Below the pieces are notes generated by a model, which was given only the letters and a program-made list of their open reading frames with translations, was not told where the DNA came from and searched no databases. This document shows, in pieces, positions 1-5,024 of a DNA stretch of 5,024 nt. The stretch is taken from contig MGSR01000103.1 of NCBI GenBank assembly GCA_001798565.1, forward strand, positions 1-5,024. Reading direction: 5' to 3'. Source of the stretch: Deltaproteobacteria bacterium RIFCSPLOWO2_12_FULL_60_16. Its GTDB lineage: Bacteria > Desulfobacterota > Binatia > UBA9968. The translations under genes and the position numbers were made by a program. How positions within the stretch are numbered: the stretch's first letter is position 1; the number at the start of each line of letters is the position of its first letter.

Positions 1-416
1 GCGGTGTTCAGCATGATCGCCACCGCTGTGATCTTGAAGACCACGACGATCTTGGAGAACAGTCCGATGCCGAACCAGATGATGATCAGCGGCACGAAAG
101 CTATGACCGGGATGGAATAAAGGGTCGCGATCCAGGGATCCATGAGCTCGTCGAACCACGGATACCGACCCATCAGGTAGCCCAAAAAGATGCCGACGGC
201 GCAGGCCGTGCTGAAGCCGCAGGTAAACTCGAACAGCGTGGCGTAGAGGTGGCGGTTGAGTTCGCCGGCGAAGCTCAATTTCCACAGCGAGCGCGCCACG
301 CTGGTCGGCGGCGGGATGAGCAGCTCGTTTTCCAACAGGAGGCGCGTCAGCACTTCCCATAGGATCAGGCCTGCCAGGATGGAAAGGAGGCCACGCCGCA
401 GTCCCCTTTGCTGCAA
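1..416 (-). CDS. ABC-transporter permease, NitT/TauT (SsuC/TauC) type, 5' part only
   Basis: Inner-membrane permease subunit of a binding-protein-dependent importer of the nitrate/sulfonate/taurine class; 138 codons are visible and the 3' end is beyond the left edge. The start is TTG at 416-414, because a strong AAGGAG lies 8 nt upstream and no ATG or GTG fits. Residues 1-8 are a short basic N-terminus (QQRGLRR). A first membrane helix follows at about 9-27, then the 'LLIPPPTSV' segment at 32-40, typical of the family's first periplasmic stretch. More helices lie at about 60-82 and 97-117. The family signature near 'IIIWFGIGLFSKIVVV' (111-126) is clear, followed by 'AVAIMLNT', where relatives have FPVLLNT. 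The EAA loop that contacts the ATPase would lie past the edge. The gene follows the long TPR gene by 17 nt and is probably cotranscribed with it. The substrate cannot be told; no ATPase or binding protein is in view. Confidence 0.9.
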   Translation of the reverse strand, partial: MQQRGLRRGLLSILAGLILWEVLTRLLLENELLIPPPTSVARSLWKLSFAGELNRHLYATLFEFTCGFSTACAVGIFLGYLMGRYPWFDELMDPWIATLYSIPVIAFVPLIIIWFGIGLFSKIVVVFKITAVAIMLNT

Positions 417-424
417 GAAATTAT

Positions 425-430
425 CTCCTT
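425..430 (-). promoter_or_regulatory. Shine-Dalgarno of the permease gene
   Basis: AAGGAG on the minus strand, 8 nt before the TTG at 416. It sits in the 17-nt gap after the stop of the long TPR gene. It decides the TTG start and shows that the permease can be translated from the same transcript as the gene before it. Confidence 0.75.
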
Positions 431-433
431 CGT

Positions 434-2938
434 CTAGCGGTAGAGCTCCGCGTCGCTACTGGTCTCTTTTTGCAGGTGAATTTTGGGGAAGACCGAGAAG
501 CGCCCCGGTCTTCCTTGTAGCAGGAAGTCCACGGGGATGAAACCCTGGAGCAAGGGCACGGGAAGTTGGATGCCGGCGAAGGGACTCTTTTGATCCGTGC
601 CGACGGAGAGCCGATCTCCCCACAGCCCGGCCGGCAAGGAGCCGCTCAAGTCGAACCGGCTCGCCGAGATATTCCCCTGGATCTGCGGGAGCCGCCATTG
701 GACCCCGCCTTCTTTCTCGCTGTCGCTCAGCAGTTGATGATCGAGGACTGTTGGAAAGCCCCCGGAAGCGCCGGTCGCCTCGCGCACCAGGCTCAGAGTC
801 GTTTCCTCGGACTCCGATTCCTGCTTTGGCAATTCTCCCCGGAGCAGGGGCAGGGGCAGGTCCCTGATTCCCCCGGGGCTCCCCGGCGCCCGGGTATCGA
901 CGTCGCCCATGGCCACCTCGTAGTTCTTGCTTCTAAGCGCGATCTGGAATCTTGCGCTGGCCTCTCCGCCGACAGAGTAGCTTTGAGTCTGAACCCCCCA
1001 CGGGGTCTGAAAATGGAGGAGAATCTCCCGGTCGCTCAACAGATTGATCCCCCGGTCCGCCAGCTCCATGTTGCTCAAGTTGCCGTCGAACAGAGTCGCC
1101 TTCAGCCGCAGTCCGCGCGCCCCGTAAAGCTCCGGATTCTCCTTGAGAAACTTCTTGCTCATGCGCAGCCCCTGGTTTTCGATCTTCATGAGAGCCGCAA
1201 GCTTCTGCGTCGCTTCTTTGGCGGCCGCGCTTTCCGCATAGTCATCCAGGACGGTTTTGAGGTAGGCCTCCTTGGCGGCTTTACCGGCGCTCTTTTCCGC
1301 CGCCCGGATAAGCGCCTTGGCGGCTTTTTCTTTGAGGTCGGCGAGCTTTTTTTCCTCGGCCCTGCCCGACATCTCGTGATAGGCGATCGCCTTGTCATAC
1401 ATCGCGATCTCCTCGTACGCGTCGGCCAGAACGGTATAGACTTCGGTCGCGCTCTCGGATTGCGGGTGGTTGCGGAGGTAGTCGACTCCCTTATCGATCA
1501 CGCTCTGATACGAGATCGGGTTCGCCGTAAGGACCTGAAAAAGGTTGGTCCCGATCATGATCGCGTTCGCTGCCGCCAGGGAAGTCGCGCCGGCCGGGCC
1601 CGAGGCGATCACCGGCGCCACGCCGTAAAGCAGGTTTTTCCTAAGCAGGTCTTCCCCCAGCAATACGTACCTGACGGTTTCCAGCCGGTGCTGGCTTCGG
1701 GCCGCGTTGAACGAGGCGAGGAGGTTGTATTCCCGGCTCCCGAGCAACAGCTCGGCCCTCTTTCTCGCGTGAGGGTCCTCGGAGGAGCGGGAAATTTGCT
1801 CCAATATCTGCTTGGCCTCCTCGTGCCGCCCCTTCATCTCCAAGGCGACCGCGGAGGCGTCTCTTGCAGAGCCCGCCAAAGATGCCGGTTTCTCATCCGC
1901 CAGCCGGCTCGCCTGCGCTTCAACTCGGTCTGAGTCCCTCAGCGTCAAGGCGTAAAGGAGCTCCCCGTCCTCCGCGGCCTCCGCGCCCTCGAGGGGCGCG
2001 GCCGGCGCCAGCGCGAGTCCTCGGGTTTTTTCCTCGTCTCTCTGCCGCAGCCCCTTTTTTGTCTTCTCCAGCCCTTCCAGGGCGGGGCGCGATGCGGGAT
2101 CGATGAACGTCGCCAGCTCGTAGTGGAACAGGGCCGTATCCCAGTCCCTTTTTTGCGACGCCTCTTCGGCCTTCTCTATCCGTTTCCAAACCAGCTGCGC
2201 CGTTTTCTTTTTTTCCAGCGCATCGGCCTGCTTTCGGACTTCGCGGTTCTTGGGGTCCTCGGCATGGCGTTTCAGATGTGCGCGATAGAGGGTCAATGCC
2301 CTCCTCTCTTCGATCGGCATCTCCGACGAGCCTATTTCCAGCAGGCCGCTCACCGCCGAATCCACGGCCGCGGCCACGTAGGAGCCGGTCATGATGCTTA
2401 TCAAGTCCACAGAGCCGAGCATCCGGTTTAACAGGCCGCCCCACCGGTTGGCGCGGCTGGCCCGCAGCAGCTCCTCGGCCTGCGTGAGGTCATCGTTGCG
2501 CAACCTCGACTCGATGAGTCTCTTTTCCTCCGGCGAAGCGGCGGCGGCGAGCGCCTTTTTTTGCGCCGCCAGGTAGCGCTCCCGGTCCCGGATTGTGTTG
2601 TTGGAAAGATCCGCGACGTGTCCCGTCAGGCCGGTAGTCGTGCCCCGCTCCTTTTTAAGCTCGGCATCTTTCGCGGCAAAAAAGCGCACGTGGTCGGCCA
2701 GGAATTCCTGCCGGTCCGTCAGACTGTCCGCCAGCGCCTCGCGCGCCCGCTTGTCGACCTCGTCGGGAAAAAATTGCGGCGGGGAGGGCGGCTGGTCAAA
2801 CGGATCGTACTCCGGCAGGGGCTTGAGGATGCGCTCCAGCGGGGACTCTTTTTCCTGCGCCGCGGCCCTTTCGGGCGGCGCGCCGAAGCCGGCGAGGACG
2901 CAGAAAGTCACGGCCAGCGCCGCGTTCGTTCGTTTCAC
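434..2938 (-). CDS. Large Sec-exported TPR-repeat protein, function unknown
   Basis: 834 residues, GTG start at 2938-2936, TAG stop at 436-434. The N-terminus is a Sec signal peptide: basic MKR, hydrophobic core at about 6-20, probable signal peptidase I cleavage after AAA (25-27). Cys13 has no lipobox, so the mature protein is probably soluble or envelope-associated. The body is helical, rich in Ala, Lys and Glu. Convincing TPR units lie at about 247-282 (WDTALFHYELATFIDPAS) and 494-525 (YDKAIAYHEMSG), with a weaker one at 355-385. Two apolar stretches, about 167-203 and 437-475, interrupt the helices. From about 605 the character changes to a strand-like region with two copies of SPxxGI..LPxPLLxGxxP at 687-704 and 785-802. 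I recognise no family for this part. It overlaps the TPR lipoprotein gene by GTGA, so the two products are probably made together and may interact. A scaffold or assembly role is inference from the TPRs only. Confidence 0.85.
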   Translation of the reverse strand: MKRTNAALAVTFCVLAGFGAPPERAAAQEKESPLERILKPLPEYDPFDQPPSPPQFFPDEVDKRAREALADSLTDRQEFLADHVRFFAAKDAELKKERGTTTGLTGHVADLSNNTIRDRERYLAAQKKALAAAASPEEKRLIESRLRNDDLTQAEELLRASRANRWGGLLNRMLGSVDLISIMTGSYVAAAVDSAVSGLLEIGSSEMPIEERRALTLYRAHLKRHAEDPKNREVRKQADALEKKKTAQLVWKRIEKAEEASQKRDWDTALFHYELATFIDPASRPALEGLEKTKKGLRQRDEEKTRGLALAPAAPLEGAEAAEDGELLYALTLRDSDRVEAQASRLADEKPASLAGSARDASAVALEMKGRHEEAKQILEQISRSSEDPHARKRAELLLGSREYNLLASFNAARSQHRLETVRYVLLGEDLLRKNLLYGVAPVIASGPAGATSLAAANAIMIGTNLFQVLTANPISYQSVIDKGVDYLRNHPQSESATEVYTVLADAYEEIAMYDKAIAYHEMSGRAEEKKLADLKEKAAKALIRAAEKSAGKAAKEAYLKTVLDDYAESAAAKEATQKLAALMKIENQGLRMSKKFLKENPELYGARGLRLKATLFDGNLSNMELADRGINLLSDREILLHFQTPWGVQTQSYSVGGEASARFQIALRSKNYEVAMGDVDTRAPGSPGGIRDLPLPLLRGELPKQESESEETTLSLVREATGASGGFPTVLDHQLLSDSEKEGGVQWRLPQIQGNISASRFDLSGSLPAGLWGDRLSVGTDQKSPFAGIQLPVPLLQGFIPVDFLLQGRPGRFSVFPKIHLQKETSSDAELYR

Positions 2939-3861
2939 CGGCTGAGTCTCCTCATCTTTTCCGTGAGCCCGCGCAGTCCCTCGATCTTTCCCTGGGCCTC
3001 GACCTTCTCCAAAATTCCGTCCACCTGCGCTACCTCCGTATAAAGCCTTAAGGCGGACTTTGCAAATTGGTCGAAGGTATCCTGGTCAAAGCTCAATCCC
3101 TCAGGATCGTTTTGGATGGAGTACTCCTTGGCGAGAAGGGCGTAGAAGTCGGCGAAATCCACCAGGTAGCGGTAGAGATTCTTGCTCTGCCGGTGCTTGG
3201 TGACGAGCTGCCCGTAGCCCAGGATGACCAGCTGGTTGCCGTCCTTCATGCGGTAGCGATTGAGCTCCACGAAGGCGACCTTGGCGCGGTCTATCCTTTC
3301 CTCTTCGACCCGGGCGAGATACTCGTAGGGCGAGCCCTGGTGCTTGCGGATGAGATCGTTCCAGGCCGCGACCTTTTCGTCCAGCACCTTGATATACTCC
3401 ATCGGATCGTGCGTGGGCAGCGGCTTTTCCAGGATGCGTTGGAAGGACTCCAGGACGGCGCTGTTTTTCGCCGCCTCCGGTCCCAGCCTGCCGTCGGACT
3501 CAGTCACCTTGCGGTAGTAGGCCAGGGCCTGGTCGTACGCCCTCAGCCTCTCGTAGGCGACGGCCCTGTTGAAGTTGATGACGGCGGAAAATTGGCCGGG
3601 AGTTTTCTTTTCATAGTCGTCGAGCCGCACCAGCGTGGCTTTCATAATGTTGATGCCGGTGACGTCTTTGGGGATCGGAAAGCGGTAAACGTCCTCGCGG
3701 GCGAGCCTTTGAAAGTCCTTGACGATGTCCAGGAGATCGGCGGCGGGGACGTACTGGGGCTCGGGGACGATCCTGGTCGAACAGCCGGCAGGAAGAAGAA
3801 ACACGAATAAGGCTAGCGGACGGAGGATCGAGAATAGAGAATGGAAGCCTTCGATCTTCAG
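2935..3861 (-). CDS. TPR-containing putative lipoprotein, probable CTG start
   Basis: About 308 residues if it begins at CTG 3861-3859; the TGA stop is at 2937-2935. The first conventional start, GTG at 3804, gives 289 residues but leaves only seven before a lipobox-like cysteine (LLPAGC) and has no Shine-Dalgarno. The in-frame extension adds a proper export signal: KIEGFHSLFSILR, then the hydrophobic PLALFVFLLPAG ending at Cys27. The CTG is preceded by AGGGTGA at 4 nt, and an in-frame TAA lies eight codons further up. Proline at -3 of the lipobox is unusual, so lipidation is likely but not certain. A clear TPR lies at about 91-121 (NRAVAYERLRAYDQALAYYR); the rest is helical with Tyr/Asp-rich segments (YRYLVDFADFYALLAKEY). 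It sits between the cupin gene and the large TPR gene, overlapping the latter by GTGA, so a two-protein envelope complex is plausible. I cannot name a family; function unknown. Confidence 0.8.
   Translation of the reverse strand: MKIEGFHSLFSILRPLALFVFLLPAGCSTRIVPEPQYVPAADLLDIVKDFQRLAREDVYRFPIPKDVTGINIMKATLVRLDDYEKKTPGQFSAVINFNRAVAYERLRAYDQALAYYRKVTESDGRLGPEAAKNSAVLESFQRILEKPLPTHDPMEYIKVLDEKVAAWNDLIRKHQGSPYEYLARVEEERIDRAKVAFVELNRYRMKDGNQLVILGYGQLVTKHRQSKNLYRYLVDFADFYALLAKEYSIQNDPEGLSFDQDTFDQFAKSALRLYTEVAQVDGILEKVEAQGKIEGLRGLTEKMRRLSR
2948..2953 (-). promoter_or_regulatory. Shine-Dalgarno of the large TPR gene
   Basis: GAGGAG on the minus strand, 9 nt before the GTG at 2938, inside the last codons of the preceding gene. 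With the 4-nt GTGA overlap (2938-2935) it supports the non-ATG start and translational coupling of the two TPR genes. Confidence 0.7.
3823..3843. repeat. Degenerate 7-bp tandem repeat, three units
   Basis: Plus-strand units GAGGATC, GAGAATA and GAGAATG follow one another without a gap. The consensus GAGRATN is the same as that of the array at 4925-4952. It lies in the 61-base stretch between the cupin stop and GTG 3804, or, with the CTG start, inside the signal-peptide codons of the TPR lipoprotein (HSLFSIL). Confidence 0.6.
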
Positions 3862-3865
3862 TTTT

Positions 3866-3872
3866 TCACCCT
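3866..3872 (-). promoter_or_regulatory. Shine-Dalgarno deciding the CTG start of the TPR lipoprotein
   Basis: AGGGTGA on the minus strand, 4 nt before CTG 3861 and overlapping the cupin stop codon. The cupin gene has the same arrangement (GGTGA, 4 nt, ATG), so this looks like a working signal and not chance. GTG 3804 has no comparable purine-rich stretch upstream. Confidence 0.5.
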
Positions 3873-4210
3873 GTTTTTATCAGCGAGTAAAACAAAATCA
3901 TCTCGCCCTTGGTCCCGGCCGCGAAGTCGTGCGCAGTCCCTTTCGGGATATGGCAGATCGTTCCCGCCGTGAGCGCGATCCTGCGCCAGTCGACGCGCAG
4001 ACGCCCGCTTCCTCTGAGAACGTGACAGAGGACATCCTTATCTCGGTGTTTGATCTGCTTCGGATCGGAACGCTTTCTCGGCCTGAATGAAATGAGGCCG
4101 CTGCTGAACCCCTCGGCTTCAAAGCAGCTTTTGTAATGGATCTCTTGGCTGATCTTTTCCAACCCTTTGAGGGCCTGTTGAATTTTAAGGACCTTCGCTG
4201 CCTGCTTCAT
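3866..4210 (-). CDS. Small single-domain cupin protein
   Basis: 114 residues, ATG at 4210-4208, TGA at 3868-3866. It has no signal peptide and is probably cytoplasmic. After a basic helical N-terminus (about 1-28), residues 38-112 form one cupin beta-barrel. Cupin motif 1 is around 'IKHRDKDVLCHVLRGSG' (53-69) and motif 2 is G-x5-P-K-G-x2-H at 83-94. Motif 1 appears reduced: aligning on Gly67 puts His55 at the second histidine, Ile53 at the first, and Val60 at the usual glutamate, with Asp57, Asp59 and His63 nearby. With His94 this leaves an incomplete classical metal set, so it may be a binding or regulatory cupin or use other ligands. It overlaps the phosphoesterase gene by ATGA, so its output is probably tied to that enzyme. 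Ligand and reaction are unknown. Confidence 0.85.
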   Translation of the reverse strand: MKQAAKVLKIQQALKGLEKISQEIHYKSCFEAEGFSSGLISFRPRKRSDPKQIKHRDKDVLCHVLRGSGRLRVDWRRIALTAGTICHIPKGTAHDFAAGTKGEMILFYSLIKTG

Positions 4211-5024
4211 TCTTTCACCGCTTCGACGATCTCCCGAATCGATTTCTCCGCCCGATCATCGGGCACCCGGCAGGAGCCCACGACTTTATGGCCCCCGCCG
4301 CCGTGTTTCTCCATCAAGGCTCCGACGTTGACCCTGGAAGTGGTGTTGAAGATATTGTAACCGACCGAGATCGCCGTGGTGTTCGGCCTCTGGCTGTCGT
4401 GCGCGACTTTGACCGAGATATTGCCGGCGGGGAAAAGCGTGTAGAGAAGAAAGCGATTGCCGTCGGGGATCTCCGGGATCCCGCGCAGGTCGACGAAGAT
4501 CACATTGCCCTCCAGGGTGGTTCGCCGCAGCAGGATCTCTTTGAGCTTGTCTTGCGCGTCGAGGATCTCCTGGCAGCGCTTTTTTACCTCGGGGTTGTTC
4601 AGCGCCTCTTCGAGGGACCCGTCCCTGAGGAGCGGGATGAGCCGGAGCCAGTAGGGCTCATCTTCGGCCCGCTTGCCATCCAGGGTCATCGATATGAGAA
4701 CGTAGCCTTTGGGATCGAGCACGTCGCCGGGAACGAGCTGGCCGGCATCGATCCTGTCTGTCTCTTCGAGCAGATACCTCATCCGCTCCGTGTGTAAGAT
4801 TTTGAAACCTTCCGTTTTCCCGTTGCCTCTCGCCTCACGCCTTCCGCCTTCCGAGGTGTAGTATTCGTAGACCACTCTGGCGGCGCTGGGGGCGATACGA
4901 AATCCTCCCTTACCCGGAACAACCGAGGATGGAGGATGGAGGATGGAGGATGGATCCTCGACTCCGATAATATGGCTGAGCCAGGCAGGTTCGTTGGTGA
5001 TGTGGTGGTCGAACCACAGACTGC
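4207..5024 (-). CDS. DHH/DHHA1-family phosphoesterase, 3' part, interrupted by heptamer repeats
   Basis: An open frame of 271 codons enters at the right edge and ends with TGA at 4209-4207. GTG 4875 is not the real start, because the frame continues without a stop and carries the family's catalytic motif. Numbered from the edge: DHH at 5-7 ('WFDHHITNEP'), metal-binding motif III; 'APSAARVVYEYY' at 44-55; 'ETDRIDAG' at 87-94, matching motif IV; and a C-terminal DHHA1 domain with substrate-binding GGGGH at 241-245 ('HGGGGHKVVGSCRV'). Motifs I and II lie beyond the edge. Members hydrolyse short oligonucleotides, pAp, cyclic dinucleotides or polyphosphate with Mn/Mg; the fragment does not tell which, though NrnA-like nanoRNase/pAp phosphatase or an exopolyphosphatase-like protein are the closest guesses. 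Two 7-bp tandem arrays encode the insert-like stretches at about 24-33 and 57-66. The cupin gene follows with ATGA overlap. Confidence 0.9.
   Translation of the reverse strand, partial: SLWFDHHITNEPAWLSHIIGVEDPSSILHPPSSVVPGKGGFRIAPSAARVVYEYYTSEGGRREARGNGKTEGFKILHTERMRYLLEETDRIDAGQLVPGDVLDPKGYVLISMTLDGKRAEDEPYWLRLIPLLRDGSLEEALNNPEVKKRCQEILDAQDKLKEILLRRTTLEGNVIFVDLRGIPEIPDGNRFLLYTLFPAGNISVKVAHDSQRPNTTAISVGYNIFNTTSRVNVGALMEKHGGGGHKVVGSCRVPDDRAEKSIREIVEAVKE
4215..4219 (-). promoter_or_regulatory. Shine-Dalgarno of the cupin gene
   Basis: GGTGA on the minus strand, 4 nt before ATG 4210, inside the last codons of the phosphoesterase gene. Together with the ATGA overlap at 4210-4207 it points to translational coupling. 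Confidence 0.5.
4826..4853. repeat. 7-bp tandem repeat in the phosphoesterase gene, array 2
   Basis: Minus-strand units are CGGAAGG, CGGAAGG, CGTGAGG and CGAGAGG: two perfect and two degenerate copies. A weaker fifth unit, CAACGGG, may extend it to 4819, and a detached CGGAAGG lies at 4808-4814. In the coding frame it gives Ser-Glu-Gly-Gly-Arg-Arg-Glu-Ala-Arg-Gly, a low-complexity stretch between 'VVYEYY' and the motif IV region. Confidence 0.7.
4925..4952. repeat. 7-bp tandem repeat in the phosphoesterase gene, array 1, four perfect units
   Basis: Plus-strand GAGGATG is repeated four times without a mismatch. On the coding strand (CATCCTC)4 it is read in all three phases and gives Pro-Ser-Ser-Ile-Leu-His-Pro-Pro-Ser-Ser, directly between the DHH motif and 'GGFRIAPSAARVV'. 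The last unit is followed by GATCCTC, making the inverted repeat GAGGAT-GG-ATCCTC at 4946-4959. Confidence 0.85.

Noticed and set aside
417..433. Possible terminator between the large TPR gene and the permease
   Set aside because: The 17-nt gap holds only the permease's Shine-Dalgarno and start spacing; no stem followed by a T-run on the minus strand.
843..862. GGGGCA-type hexamer repetition
   Set aside because: It is explained by the codons of the Leu-Pro-Leu-Pro-Leu-Leu segment of the large TPR protein; only about two units and no 7-bp period.
566..1933. 455-codon open frame on the plus strand
   Set aside because: It lies wholly antisense to the large TPR gene, whose signal peptide, TPR units and coupled start are convincing. 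The plus-strand translation shows no family and the biased composition expected of a shadow in GC-rich DNA.
1920..2444. 174-codon Gly/Arg-rich open frame on the minus strand inside the large TPR gene
   Set aside because: An alternative frame of the same strand giving RGRGGRGGRG-like low complexity; the TPR frame explains the DNA better.
2556..2563. A AAA AAG slippery heptamer in the dnaX-like phase, with another in a Lys-Lys-Lys stretch at about residues 243-245 of the same gene
   Set aside because: Lys-Lys codons after an A-ending codon create this often in a Lys-rich protein. No convincing stimulatory stem with an upstream Shine-Dalgarno was seen, and a -1 shift at the first site soon meets a stop.
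3067..3810. 247-codon open frame on the plus strand, rich in Val, Leu, Gly and Asp
   Set aside because: Antisense to the TPR lipoprotein gene; its composition is typical of a reverse-complement shadow and no domain is recognisable.
4207..4875. Phosphoesterase gene starting at GTG 4875
   Set aside because: The frame is open to the right edge and the upstream codons contain the DHH motif ('WFDHHITNEP'), so this GTG is an internal valine.

Overview
The window is almost fully coding, and every supported gene lies on the minus strand, so it is read from right to left. In that order it holds: the 3' part of a DHH/DHHA1-family phosphoesterase (runs off the right edge), a small single-domain cupin protein, a TPR-containing putative lipoprotein, a long Sec-exported TPR protein with an unrecognised C-terminal region, and the 5' part of a NitT/TauT (SsuC/TauC-type) ABC-transporter permease (runs off the left edge). 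No rRNA, tRNA, CRISPR array, insertion sequence, promoter or terminator could be supported. No stretch longer than about 60 bases lacks a gene.

The organism is probably a Gram-negative bacterium of moderately high GC content: there are exported TPR proteins, one with a lipobox-like cysteine, and GC-rich third positions that create long antisense shadow frames. The mix resembles uncultivated lineages near the former Deltaproteobacteria, but that placement is a weak impression and is not read from a marker gene.

The genes are packed like an operon. The phosphoesterase and cupin overlap by ATGA, and the two TPR genes overlap by GTGA. The permease starts 17 nt after the preceding stop with a strong Shine-Dalgarno in the gap. 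The TPR lipoprotein most likely starts at an in-frame CTG only 4 nt after the cupin stop, because the first conventional start (GTG) would remove most of its signal peptide. The likely picture is one transcript with a cytoplasmic nucleotide/phosphate hydrolase and a cupin first, then two envelope TPR proteins that may form a pair, then a membrane permease. No established pathway joins all five.

The most unusual feature is a set of three short tandem arrays with a 7-bp period. Two lie inside the phosphoesterase coding sequence, where they encode low-complexity insert-like segments between conserved parts. The third lies in the signal-peptide region of the TPR lipoprotein. Since 7 is not a multiple of 3, a change in copy number would shift the reading frame. 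A second notable item is an internal repeat (SPxxGI..LPxPLLxGxxP) in the otherwise unrecognised C-terminal region of the long TPR protein.
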